DNA of 64,000 nt from Polynucleobacter sp. JS-JIR-II-b4 (GTDB lineage: Bacteria > Pseudomonadota > Gammaproteobacteria > Burkholderiales > Burkholderiaceae), in NCBI RefSeq assembly GCF_018687815.1, contig NZ_CP061306.1, positions 1,488,001 to 1,552,000 on the forward strand, in the 5' to 3' direction. Below the pieces are notes generated by a model. The model was not told the DNA's origin. It did no database searches and saw nothing but the letters and a program-made list of their open reading frames with translations. This document shows positions 54,263 to 62,925 of the stretch, piece after piece. Both the position numbers and the translations under genes were made by a program. Within the stretch, counting starts at the first letter, position 1. Every line of letters begins with the position of its first letter.

Positions 54263-54337
54263 GATTCTTTCATTCTATAAGGTTTGTCTAGTGCCACTAG
54301 ACTCCATTACAGCCTGAACACACGATAAGGCAAGTAA

Positions 54338-54354
54338 AGCTCATCAGGTGAGCC
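54338..54354. promoter_or_regulatory. Candidate WYL-regulator site 7
   Basis: AGCTCATCAGGTGAGCC, one mismatch at the last base. It lies 76 bp upstream of the MESH1-like gene. A second inverted repeat, GTCTAGT/ACTAGAC (54286-54302), lies between it and the start. Confidence 0.55.
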
Positions 54355-54365
54355 ACTCGCCTGAC

Positions 54366-54602
54366 TTACTCGATAAAGGGCTCCCGAGTCCAATGATCGC
54401 GCCCCTCGACCTTGCCTGTAGAGATCTTGGTTTTACGGTGCGACTCCTCTGATCTGATGGCCTCCTCAAAGGCCTTCTCTTGAGCCTCTACTTCAGCCTT
54501 ATTTTTTGCTAACTCGGAAGCAGGTACGACATCTTTACTCTCAATCATCTGCTTGAGAGTTTTCATGCCTTTTATTTTTCCAACATACTCAAGATCACTC
54601 AT
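54366..54602 (-). CDS. Small hypothetical protein
   Basis: 78 residues, charged, helical (VEAQEKAFEEAIRSEE), no domain recognised. It lies 42 bp after the HTH-like gene at 54645 and ahead of the WYL site, so the two may form their own unit. Confidence 0.45.
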   Translation of the reverse strand: MSDLEYVGKIKGMKTLKQMIESKDVVPASELAKNKAEVEAQEKAFEEAIRSEESHRKTKISTGKVEGRDHWTREPFIE

Positions 54603-54644
54603 TCGTTAATCATAATTCTTTCCCGAGTGCGTACTCGGAAAACT

Positions 54645-55793
54645 TTATTCAAATCCATCATCTCTAATGGGCTCATTCTGTCCAGGCAGACTCATACCGC
54701 TTGCCACCTTATAAATTGGATCCCTTGCGTTAATTTGCTCTTGTGCCCAACTTATCCAGCCACCTAGCTCTTCTTTATTTTTACGCCTTACAACCCTGTT
54801 GCTCTTTATGGCTTTTACAAACTCTCTAAGTACGGCCAATTCATTCCAGCGCTCTGCTGCATCCTTGAGCTGACCCCATTTCCAGGCATCGACCTCCTTG
54901 GCCCACTTAATGTCAGCTAGGCGCTTACGCTCTGCCTGCTCTCTGGCCTCGCTAGCCTCTCGCTCCACCCTTGCTATCTTGGCATCAAATGAAAGCTCAG
55001 CAATGAGATTTATCAATTTCCCAAGCTGCTCCTCAACGCTAGTCTTTTCAGAGTCTTTAACAATCTTCCAGCCATATATATCGTTATGGCGAATTCTTAG
55101 CTCTAACCTTCCAGATGGGATGTATTCAATATCCATCATGTATGAGTGAGTGTGCCCGCCACTAGTCCAACTCCTTTTTCTTTTCATTGGCTTTGGCGGT
55201 TTAGAACTTACTTCATAGAACTCAATTGTTACTACATCGTCATCTCTTTTAAATGCGGTAACTTCTGCATTTGAATATTTTCGATGGACACCCAGCCTAT
55301 AGCCGCGGGAGAGAAATTCGTTGATGAGGGTCTGAAGTATTCGCTTTACCCGTGGAACGCTATGTGGACCAATCTGGACATCAAAGCCAGCTTTAGATTC
55401 TGACCTTCCAAATTTGGAATGGTTTTCCATCTGGAAGTCTTTGAAGGTCTTCTCGATCTCTTCATGGAATTTATTGCCCTTATAAATCTCTATGACAGGA
55501 ATGGGCTCAGCAGGTTTATTTAACCTAGCCTCCATGATCGCTTTATCTCGAGTCCGCACATGTATGAGGGGATCATGCTCATTCCACCAAGGCTCTAATG
55601 GAGGCTTTTCTGACGTTATCTTTCCATGTTCCAGCTTGGCCCAGTAACCCAATGGCGGCTTTGGTACACCGTATTGCTTGCACCACTTGCCAAGGGCAAC
55701 ATCGGAGAGCCCAATCCGCAGCGCAACCTTAGTGGCCGGCTCAGTCCACAGGAGTTCATATATTTCAGTGCGTGTGTATGATTCTCTTTCCAT
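54645..55793 (-). CDS. Hypothetical DNA-binding-like protein at the island's right end
   Basis: 382 residues. The N-terminus reads as a helix-turn-helix (TRTEIYELLWTEPATKVALRIGLSDVALGKWCKQYGVP in part), followed by a basic domain and a C-terminal coiled-coil (KIARVEREASEAREQAERKRLADIKW in part). The YELLW...P...GYWAKL pattern recurs in uncharacterised proteins of integrated elements. It is the outermost gene of the island on this side. Confidence 0.6.
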   Translation of the reverse strand: MERESYTRTEIYELLWTEPATKVALRIGLSDVALGKWCKQYGVPKPPLGYWAKLEHGKITSEKPPLEPWWNEHDPLIHVRTRDKAIMEARLNKPAEPIPVIEIYKGNKFHEEIEKTFKDFQMENHSKFGRSESKAGFDVQIGPHSVPRVKRILQTLINEFLSRGYRLGVHRKYSNAEVTAFKRDDDVVTIEFYEVSSKPPKPMKRKRSWTSGGHTHSYMMDIEYIPSGRLELRIRHNDIYGWKIVKDSEKTSVEEQLGKLINLIAELSFDAKIARVEREASEAREQAERKRLADIKWAKEVDAWKWGQLKDAAERWNELAVLREFVKAIKSNRVVRRKNKEELGGWISWAQEQINARDPIYKVASGMSLPGQNEPIRDDGFE

Positions 55794-55848
55794 CAGTAAC
55801 CCCCTTCACAATGTGAAGACAATTAAAGCAAATTGTAAGGATGGAATG

Positions 55849-55870
55849 TGGGGGTACTTTTGGGGGTACT
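55849..55870 (+). promoter_or_regulatory. Candidate integrase arm-type repeats, right end
   Basis: TGGGGGTAC at 55849 and 55861, 12 bp apart, mirroring 12214 and 12226 at the left end. Same orientation on the + strand. Confidence 0.5.
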
Positions 55871-55951
55871 TAGTGAAATTCGAACTCTTTTGACCTCTTC
55901 CAAGTACCTGTATTTAGAGCAGAAAGTGGCTTTTAGTTCGATCTCCGCCGG

Positions 55952-56011
55952 TCCACCATTTTTAAGTCTGTAACAGTCAAACGCCACCCAGATGGGTGGC
56001 GTTTTTCTTTG
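55952..56011 (+). repeat. attR: right direct repeat of the integrated element
   Basis: Matches attL at 12095-12154. Just before it, TTCGATCTCCGCCGG resembles the ssrA T-arm region but has base changes and a missing T. That fits a displaced ssrA 3' end no longer under selection. Confidence 0.9.
55979..56006 (+). terminator. Displaced copy of the ssrA terminator
   Basis: AAACGCCACCC / GGGTGGCGTTT with loop AGAT and a T-run, inside attR. Confidence 0.8.
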
Positions 56012-56043
56012 ATCAAAAAATCGATCATTCATATTTATAGCTA

Positions 56044-56127
56044 TTTGATACCTATGGGTATCAAATAATTGTATTAATCAATACCTTTAGGTTACAATTA
56101 GATATATTAATTAATACCTAAAGGTAT
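56044..56127. promoter_or_regulatory. Three inverted-repeat operators of the mobile mystery pair
   Basis: TTTGATACC/GGTATCAAA at 56044-56065, ATACCTTTAGGTTA at 56081-56094 and ATACCTAAAGGTAT at 56114-56127 share an ATACC..GGTAT core. The last ends 4 bp before the HTH gene start. The likely ligand is the HTH protein encoded next to it. Confidence 0.65.
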
Positions 56128-56131
56128 CAAT

Positions 56132-56590
56132 ATGAACAAGAAATTTGCCAACTTACAGCTCCATCAAATGGATTTATCCCTTACTAAGTTAAGGAATACT
56201 CGCCCCCCGAACCGCCCAGGTAATGGATGGGTAAAGGCTATTCGCGAATCTTTGGGTATGTCAGCCTCTGCATTGGCTCGCAAGCTCGGTGTTACACCTG
56301 CCAGCATTACCAAGCTCGAAAAGGCTGAGGCTGATGAAAAGATCACTTTAGCTAGCCTGCGCAAGCTGGCGAGCGCCTTAGATTGCGAGTTGCAATACAC
56401 CCTAGTACCACGCAAATCATTAGAGAAAATCTTGGAAGATCGCGCTATTACGGTTGCGCGTGAAAGGTTGCGCCCTATTTCTCATTCGATGAGTCTTGAG
56501 GATCAGTCGGTAGATAAGTCCGCTAGTCAAAAGCAACTGCAACTACTAGCAAAAGAGATATTGGACGGTCCTAGAAGGAATTTATGGTGA
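56132..56590 (+). CDS. Mobile mystery protein A (HTH regulator)
   Basis: 152 residues. An N-terminal extension (NLQLHQMDLSLTKLRNTRPPNRPGNGWVKAIRE in part) precedes an XRE helix-turn-helix, SASALARKLGVTPASITKLEKAE (in part, about 47-70). The family (mobile mystery protein A) always pairs with a Fic protein B. It overlaps B by 7 bp. It is outside attR, so it belongs to a different acquisition than the big island. Confidence 0.88.
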   Translation: MNKKFANLQLHQMDLSLTKLRNTRPPNRPGNGWVKAIRESLGMSASALARKLGVTPASITKLEKAEADEKITLASLRKLASALDCELQYTLVPRKSLEKILEDRAITVARERLRPISHSMSLEDQSVDKSASQKQLQLLAKEILDGPRRNLW

Positions 56591-57174
56591 TGCATTTTGA
56601 ATATGCGCCAGGAGCCACTCCGATTGATCCGGATGAAGCCCTTGGTCTCATCCCCAAACACATTAGCACTCAAGCTGATTTAAACGCTTGGGAGGAAATG
56701 AATATTGTCGAAGGGGCAGATTGGATTGCGCGTCAAAAGATCGCCCAAGGTTTGAATGAGGGCTTGGTACGTGAATTACATAGACGTATGTTTAATCAAA
56801 CATGGCTATGGGCTGGCACGTTCAGAAAGAGCGCTAAGAGTATCGGCATTGACTGGACTCAAATTGCCGTTGTCCTTAAGAATCTTCTAGATAACACTGT
56901 CTATCAGATTGAAAACAAAGCAATGCCTATTGATGAGATCGTAGTGCGCTTTCATCATCAACTAGTGTTGATTCATGCGTTTCCAAACGGCAATGGTCGT
57001 CATGCTCGCTTGATGGCGGATGCTTTAATCGTCAGCCTTGGCGGTAAAAGATTTTCTTGGGGCGGCAATACTTTAATCGCCACCCCAGGTGCTATTCGCC
57101 AAAACTACTTATCAGCTCTACGCGCGGCAGATAAAGGCGATATCGCACCACTAATGCAATTTGCTAGGCTATAA
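56584..57174 (+). CDS. Mobile mystery protein B (Fic domain)
   Basis: 196 residues with a Fic motif HAFPNGNGRHARLMAD (about residues 138-153) and an N-terminal region typical of protein B (PIDPDEALGLIP). Fic proteins usually transfer AMP to targets. Protein A probably represses the pair and may act as antitoxin. Start at 56584 overlaps protein A. Confidence 0.88.
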   Translation: MVMHFEYAPGATPIDPDEALGLIPKHISTQADLNAWEEMNIVEGADWIARQKIAQGLNEGLVRELHRRMFNQTWLWAGTFRKSAKSIGIDWTQIAVVLKNLLDNTVYQIENKAMPIDEIVVRFHHQLVLIHAFPNGNGRHARLMADALIVSLGGKRFSWGGNTLIATPGAIRQNYLSALRAADKGDIAPLMQFARL

Positions 57175-57198
57175 ATACTTATTTTTGAACTGTGTTCA

Positions 57199-59277
57199 TT
57201 AATTGAATTGATAGCTCATGCCAGCCTGGAAATTGAGAGGCGCTCCAGCAAAAATCCCATCAGGACTCCGGCTGGATATATATCTCTTATTAAATACATT
57301 ATTAATCACTCCAAACATTTTCCAATCTTTGTTGATGGCATAGTTAGCACTCCAATTGACTGTTGTAAAAGCAGGAACCTCGCCTAAAGTTCCAATGGCA
57401 TTTTGTGCAACCGTATTTGCCGAATCCGCATACTGAGTAGAAACATAATTCAGATTAATTAAAGTATTAAAGCCATTCTTTTCGTAGCTAACACCCAAAT
57501 TTGAAGTCAATTTAGGCGTGTACGGAATGCGATTACCATCTCGCCCCAAAGAGCTCGTACCAACAAACTTAGCCACCGGGATATAAGTAGCATTACCGTT
57601 AATGCCCCATCCTCCTCCGAGCGCATAAGCCAAGGACATCTCAGCACCTTGATGCAAACTTTTACCGCCATTGGCTTTAGAAATTCCGGCAGCTAAGCTC
57701 TGATTCACAATTTGATTACTGAAGTTCATGCTAAAAATAGCTGAATCATAAGTAAAAGCACCCGAGCGACCACGCAGCCCGAGCTCCGCATTAGTTGAGC
57801 GTTCTGGGGCTAACTGCTGATCAACTCCTTTGTCATCAATTGCGGTGGCTAACTGTGCTGGTGCAAAGCCTTTATAAATACTTCCATACAGCTGAGCCTG
57901 AGGAATGAGTTGCCAAGTAGCACCAATTTGCGGAATAGTTTCCACATTCCTGGCACTACCTGCTTTTCCAGTGGCAGCATTTGAACGGGTCTGGTTATAA
58001 CTTTCCACTCGTACCCCAGGAATAAGGGCAAAGTCTTTGCTCAGCAAGAAACGGTTTTGCGCATAGACCGCCACTGAATTAGCCTTGTTATCCTCCTGCG
58101 AAGTGAGTCGACCAGAATAGGCTAAAGTTTTGGAACTCACTACTTGATTGATTTGAGATTCGGTATGCAAGCGCAATCCAAACTCTGCTTCATTAGAAAT
58201 CCCTAGAGCCTTATAGGCATGACTTACCCGAGAATCGATGCCCAACATTTGAAACTCTCGATTTCGCCCAATCAGACAATCAGTACCTACGTTGCAGGCT
58301 CTAAAGACTGTCGATTCCTGTGTGCGTTTAACAATACTTTGCCGCCAATAATCCCTAGATAACCTACTCCAATACATCAAGGTATTGATTTTGGTCTCTG
58401 GGCTGATTTCAATAGCATGGTTGAGATCTACTGCATTTCTTTGGGTAATAAAGCGGTCATTTGGCGCTGGATTATCTCTTGAGTGAGTGCTGTACTGATT
58501 TGGACGCAGACCTACATAAGAGGTATTGATATTGTTATCGTAATGGGTGTATTTCAGACTTAACCACTGATTCTGTGCAATCTCCATTCCCCCTTTCACC
58601 AAGATGTCGTACATCTTGAAACCATTGCCTTGGTAACCATTGGACTCAGATTGAATCAGGTTTATTCCTCCAATGGCACCATTCGATGACGATTTTCCCC
58701 CTGCCTCAAGCTCTGCTAAGCGATATCCGTAATTACCCACTTTGCCAGTTAACTTAAATCCTGGAGCAGGTGTTTTGCTAAGGTAATTCACTACGCCACC
58801 AATATTGGATGGTCCATATTTCAGGCCCGATGCGCCCTTTAAAACTTCAATCCCACCGATTTGCTCTACAGGCGGGCTGTAATAGGAAGCATTGGAAATA
58901 AAGAGACTTGGTTGAATGGGGGCACCATCCTCCAACAGAAGAACCTTGGAGCTGCGACTCGGATTTAACCCCCGAATGCCAATATTTGGAATAGACCCTA
59001 GGCCACCCTCATCTCCGCGGACATTAACACCAGGAACCGTCTTTAATACATCTTGTAGGGACTGAGGTTGCAGCTCCTCCATCCTCTGTTGATTAATGAC
59101 ATCAACCGTACCAGGAATTTTATACAGCGCATTTTCCTCTCGCCCAACAATATCAATCCTAGGTAACTCAATATCTTGAGTATTAGCCCAAACCGAAAAG
59201 GATCCTCCATATAGCAATACAAAAGATGAAAGCCAGACTAACTGATTTTGAGGACGAAAAACTTCTTGATGCTTCAT
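57199..59277 (-). CDS. TonB-dependent outer membrane receptor
   Basis: 692 residues. A signal peptide ends near VWANT. The plug domain begins at ELPRIDIVGR and includes QDVLKTVPGVNVRGDEGG and the YGPSNIGGVVNYLSK segment. A 22-strand barrel follows, ending in aromatic MSYQFN. HemP upstream suggests haem uptake, but the plug text is closer to ferric-siderophore/citrate receptors. RBS GGAGA. Confidence 0.9.
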   Translation of the reverse strand: MKHQEVFRPQNQLVWLSSFVLLYGGSFSVWANTQDIELPRIDIVGREENALYKIPGTVDVINQQRMEELQPQSLQDVLKTVPGVNVRGDEGGLGSIPNIGIRGLNPSRSSKVLLLEDGAPIQPSLFISNASYYSPPVEQIGGIEVLKGASGLKYGPSNIGGVVNYLSKTPAPGFKLTGKVGNYGYRLAELEAGGKSSSNGAIGGINLIQSESNGYQGNGFKMYDILVKGGMEIAQNQWLSLKYTHYDNNINTSYVGLRPNQYSTHSRDNPAPNDRFITQRNAVDLNHAIEISPETKINTLMYWSRLSRDYWRQSIVKRTQESTVFRACNVGTDCLIGRNREFQMLGIDSRVSHAYKALGISNEAEFGLRLHTESQINQVVSSKTLAYSGRLTSQEDNKANSVAVYAQNRFLLSKDFALIPGVRVESYNQTRSNAATGKAGSARNVETIPQIGATWQLIPQAQLYGSIYKGFAPAQLATAIDDKGVDQQLAPERSTNAELGLRGRSGAFTYDSAIFSMNFSNQIVNQSLAAGISKANGGKSLHQGAEMSLAYALGGGWGINGNATYIPVAKFVGTSSLGRDGNRIPYTPKLTSNLGVSYEKNGFNTLINLNYVSTQYADSANTVAQNAIGTLGEVPAFTTVNWSANYAINKDWKMFGVINNVFNKRYISSRSPDGIFAGAPLNFQAGMSYQFN

Positions 59278-59361
59278 ATACCATCTCCAGTGATAAAAAC
59301 AAAAAATCGCTGGCTATATGCATATGAAAATGCTCTTGCTGGCTAGTAAGTTAATTCATAT

Positions 59362-59541
59362 TTACTTCGTCAAAATGAGTTTCCCTAATTTAGTGATGCG
59401 CAATTGATATGAATGCCCATCATGCAAAATGAAGATCTGCTTTGTGCGACCCAATAAGGTTTCGCTTGGAATGCATCTAGGCAAAAGTTGATTTGATCGA
59501 ATACATTTTGAATCAAGGTCTAAGATATTTTTCTCGTTCAA
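59362..59541 (-). CDS. hemP: Haem uptake protein HemP (TTG start)
   Basis: 59 residues beginning at TTG 59541, 3 bp after the tonB stop, with GGAAGG 7 bp upstream overlapping the tonB stop. The C-terminal core LLGRTKQIFILHDGHSYQLR then ITKLGKLILTK is the HemP signature. HemP proteins are small and often encoded next to TonB receptors in beta-proteobacteria, where they aid expression of haem uptake genes. The start codon choice depends on spacing. Confidence 0.8.
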   Translation of the reverse strand: MNEKNILDLDSKCIRSNQLLPRCIPSETLLGRTKQIFILHDGHSYQLRITKLGKLILTK

Positions 59542-59544
59542 GTA

Positions 59545-60111
59545 CTAGCCTTCCAAGGTAAATTGAATAGGTGTTTGAAAGCATTGCAAAGAAACCTGGG
59601 GAGGAACTATTGAAATGGGTTCAAATCTCCACTGAGCCAAAGCCTTGATGGCTGAGCGATCCAAACCCTGAAAGCCTGAGCTTTGGGTGATACCAACGTC
59701 TTGGACAAGGCCTTGCTCACTTACACATAATCTTGCAATAACCAAACCCTGCTCCTTAAGTTGTCTGCTGGCTAAGGGGTAATGGGGTTTAGGGCTGTAT
59801 ATAGCCTGTCTAGCTGCACCTAATGCTTGACGCCCAGCTCCCTTGCTAGCACCATGCGCATGGGATTCATTTACAGTACTGGAACTATCGCGCTCACTGC
59901 TGGAAGGTGTCTTGATTTGGGGTGCGAACAAGGATTTTTTCTGTTGAGATGGCAAGTTACTTTTACCTACTAGATTTACCATTAGAAAATCTGGAGCGGA
60001 TGATGTGGACCCCGCAAATGATCCCGATAAAAGTATCAATAGTGCTAATAAATGAGAGAAAGTTACCCCTGATATTAGCAATACATTTCTAGACAATTCA
60101 CCAGAAAGCAA
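59545..60111 (-). CDS. tonB: TonB energy transducer
   Basis: 188 residues from TTG 60111 with AAGGG upstream. One N-terminal transmembrane helix (LLALLILLSGSFAG) is followed by a Ser-rich linker and a C-terminal TonB domain (YPLASRQLKEQGLVIARLCV, AIKALAQWRFEP). It transmits proton-motive force to the receptor downstream. exbB and exbD are not next to it. The 158-bp region 60112-60269 should hold the promoter; I see no convincing Fur box. Confidence 0.85.
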   Translation of the reverse strand: MLSGELSRNVLLISGVTFSHLLALLILLSGSFAGSTSSAPDFLMVNLVGKSNLPSQQKKSLFAPQIKTPSSSERDSSSTVNESHAHGASKGAGRQALGAARQAIYSPKPHYPLASRQLKEQGLVIARLCVSEQGLVQDVGITQSSGFQGLDRSAIKALAQWRFEPISIVPPQVSLQCFQTPIQFTLEG

Positions 60112-60269
60112 ATGACGCCCTTAAAAAATAAATGAGAAAAACTATTTTCAACTTACCGAAAAATGTGTAGTAAGTTAACTACCGCTCTCAATGATTTTAA
60201 GGATGATGTAGTGGATTAACAACCATTATCCCAATGGGGACGGGGCTTGTAGGGCTATTTAATGTGGTA

Positions 60270-61442
60270 CTACTTTTGAGTTAATCGCCACAGTGAAGTG
60301 ACTTCTTTAGACCTCGCCGCATGCAATGCATCAGCTTTATCAAATGCCTTGTTATGCGTTGGCTTCGTATCTAAACGCGCAATCACTTTTAAGCCTGTCT
60401 GCTCAATCCAACTTAGAAGCTCTTCTCTTGTTCTCAAGCCTAAGTGCTCTGCTAAGTCAGAAAGAATGAGCCAACCCTCGCCATTTGGCAGCAGATGATC
60501 TTTTAAACCATTCAAGAAACCTTTCAGCATCTGGCTCTCAGGGTCATACACCGCATGCTCTAGCGAGGAACTCGGTCTTGCAGGTAGCCATGGTGGATTA
60601 CAAACAATGAGTGCTGCTTTGCCGTCTGGAAAAAGATTGGCTTTCTGAATTTCAATTTGCGAATTCAAGTCCAAGTGGTCAATATTTTCTTTCGCACAAG
60701 CAATCGCTCGATCACTTAGATCGGTCGCAATAATCTTCTGAACATTTCTCAGAGCCAAAATCACTGCCAACACTCCAGTACCCGTCCCAATATCAAAAGC
60801 AATAGAGCCATCTTTTATTGCTTCAGGTATGGGGGCTTTCAGCACCAGGCTAATATATTCACTGCGCACTGGAGAGAAAACACCATAGTGTGGATGAATA
60901 CGAACCTCTTCATCATCCCTAGTGAGAACTTGAACACCTGTCTTGCGCCACTCATGAGCGCTAATCACGCCAAGCAACTCACGTAAAGAAATTACATAGG
61001 AAGTTTCTTGCGTTCCATAGGCCTCAAGGCAGGCCTGAGCAACATCCGGCGCACGCCTTAAAGAAATACTATGGTCGGCGTTGACCTGTATCAAAATCAT
61101 TCCCAGAATACGTGCGCGTTGGGATTGGGCAAGGCGATGCAGGTTGAATGCATCCAAGGGACTTTTGGTTTTCTCTTTGGAAACTCTGTCAGCTCTAGTA
61201 GATTTCTTGGAAGGCTTATCTACCCTTCTTACCAAAGCCTGTAAGAGTTGCCGCGCATTCTGAAAGTCGCCCCTGTAAAGCATCGCAGTACCTTCACAAG
61301 CCAAGCGATAAGCAATATCAGCAGTCAGCGTGTCATCTGCAATCTGAATCTTTTTATGCGGTGCAATGCCATTTTCAGAATGCCAATGAGCGGAACAGAT
61401 TTGTTCGCCCTCTTCCCATTGAAGGGTTGCTGATTGCGTCAC
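60270..61442 (-). CDS. Class I SAM-dependent methyltransferase (NPPW type)
   Basis: 390 residues. The SAM motif AFDIGTGTGVLAVILAL lies near residue 218 and the catalytic VCNPPWLPARP near residue 282. This resembles N6-adenine or glutamine methyltransferases such as RlmG/RlmF or PrmC. The N-terminal 200 residues are an accessory domain. It overlaps no gene but abuts pirin. Confidence 0.8.
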   Translation of the reverse strand: MTQSATLQWEEGEQICSAHWHSENGIAPHKKIQIADDTLTADIAYRLACEGTAMLYRGDFQNARQLLQALVRRVDKPSKKSTRADRVSKEKTKSPLDAFNLHRLAQSQRARILGMILIQVNADHSISLRRAPDVAQACLEAYGTQETSYVISLRELLGVISAHEWRKTGVQVLTRDDEEVRIHPHYGVFSPVRSEYISLVLKAPIPEAIKDGSIAFDIGTGTGVLAVILALRNVQKIIATDLSDRAIACAKENIDHLDLNSQIEIQKANLFPDGKAALIVCNPPWLPARPSSSLEHAVYDPESQMLKGFLNGLKDHLLPNGEGWLILSDLAEHLGLRTREELLSWIEQTGLKVIARLDTKPTHNKAFDKADALHAARSKEVTSLWRLTQK

Positions 61443-62297
61443 TTAGGAAACCACAAAGCGATTGTTTTGATAATCATCGATTGCTTGTTCAATTTCAGCC
61501 CGAGTATTCATCACAAAAGGGCCGTACTGAACGATAGGCTCATGCAAGGGCAATGCTGCAAGCACGATAAACTGCGCCCCCAGATCTCCAGACCTCACCT
61601 TTAAGCGATCACCATCCCCAAGGACGATAGCTGCCTGCTTTGGGGCGGGCATCATTGGCCCACCTATTTCCAGCTCACCCTCATATACATAAACAAATGC
61701 ATTAAGTTCTTTTGGAATGCGTTGCTCAAACTCTGCGTTGGGTGACAACTGCACGTCTAGAAATAATGGCGCAGTGGTAATCCCCTGAATCGGACCTTGA
61801 ACTGCTTTACCACCATCTTCGTATGCGCCCGCAATGACCTTTACTGAGCCACCGTTTGCCAAAGCAATCTTCGGAATATCTTCAACCTGGATATCTTTAT
61901 AGCCAGCCGGCTTCATCTTCTCTTTTGCAGGTAAATTAATCCACAACTGAAAGCCGCGCATGGCACCGCTCACTTGCTGTGGCATCTCTGAATGAATAAT
62001 GCCGCGCCCTGCCGTCATCCATTGCACGCCACCAGTTTTCAGGTGACCCTGATTTCCCAAATGATCCTCATGCAACATGTGACCTTCCAGCATATAGGTG
62101 ACCGTCTCAAAACCCCGATGGGGATGTGCCGGAAAGCCCGCTACATAATCATGTGGATCATTGGAGGAAAACTCATCGAGCATCAAGAAAGGATCTAATC
62201 TAACTTGATTCTGACCACCAAGACTACGACGCAATTTCACACCCGCACCATCAGAAGTGGCAATGCCAGGAATAATGGTTTGGATATTGCGGATCAT
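61443..62297 (-). CDS. Pirin family protein
   Basis: 284 residues. The N-terminal cupin has HPHRGFETVTYMLEGHMLHEDHLGNQG (in part), with the His/Glu metal ligands of pirin, and QWMTAGRGIIHSEMP. The C-terminal cupin follows. Pirins bind iron and some act as quercetinases or redox-dependent regulators. It ends one base before the methyltransferase gene start. Confidence 0.9.
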   Translation of the reverse strand: MIRNIQTIIPGIATSDGAGVKLRRSLGGQNQVRLDPFLMLDEFSSNDPHDYVAGFPAHPHRGFETVTYMLEGHMLHEDHLGNQGHLKTGGVQWMTAGRGIIHSEMPQQVSGAMRGFQLWINLPAKEKMKPAGYKDIQVEDIPKIALANGGSVKVIAGAYEDGGKAVQGPIQGITTAPLFLDVQLSPNAEFEQRIPKELNAFVYVYEGELEIGGPMMPAPKQAAIVLGDGDRLKVRSGDLGAQFIVLAALPLHEPIVQYGPFVMNTRAEIEQAIDDYQNNRFVVS

Positions 62298-62338
62298 ATT
62301 GATGAATGCTTTGACTTGGCTTTAGCTAAGCTTTGACT

Positions 62339-62890
62339 TTAAGCTGGAGGATGATCTTCAGGATTGACATCCAGCGCTATCAAGAATCGAGACACCATGT
62401 TGTAAGCGGCGATTACCGTGACTAATTCCACGGTATCTGTGCTTCCCAAAGCCTTTTGCAAGCGCTTCATTAATTCAGGATCTACCTTGATATTGCGCGT
62501 CATCTGAAAAGTGAGTTCGGCAGCGTCATTCTCCACTGGGGAGTACAGATCTTTTGGAAAATTCGGTTGTCCAATGAGTCGCAAGCCTTGGACCTGCTCC
62601 TCAGTGCCGCCCGCTTTCTTAAAAGGTGGCGCATGGTGAAAGAATTCATACTCAGCACCATTCAAGACTGCTACACCACACATGGCCAACTCACGCAACT
62701 TCGGATCCAAAGACAGGTTATTTCGAATCTCACCGATAAAGTGATTCCAGCCCTCTGCGATAGGAACGCTATGCAAGAGCATGCGATCTAAATTAATAAA
62801 TTGACCACCACGTCTTGTGCGAATAGCAGCAACCAACTCTGCTGGCTCTGCCAAATCCATTGGCTGATACGGAATTAAACGTTCTGACAT
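62339..62890 (-). CDS. Carboxymuconolactone decarboxylase-like protein
   Basis: 183 residues with the all-helical AhpD/CMD fold: LSLDPKLRELAMCGVAVLNGAEYEFFHHAPPF (in part). The peroxidase CxxC pair of AhpD is absent, so thiol-dependent peroxide reduction is unlikely. Substrate unknown. It lies 41 bp upstream of the pirin gene. Confidence 0.8.
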   Translation of the reverse strand: MSERLIPYQPMDLAEPAELVAAIRTRRGGQFINLDRMLLHSVPIAEGWNHFIGEIRNNLSLDPKLRELAMCGVAVLNGAEYEFFHHAPPFKKAGGTEEQVQGLRLIGQPNFPKDLYSPVENDAAELTFQMTRNIKVDPELMKRLQKALGSTDTVELVTVIAAYNMVSRFLIALDVNPEDHPPA

Positions 62891-62925
62891 ACTTACCTTT
62901 TATTAATACTGCTTATCAACAACTC

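Noticed and set aside
60112..60269. Fur box before tonB
   Set aside because: The best match (around 60130-60150, AATGAGAAAAACTATTTTC) has too few of the consensus bases to call.
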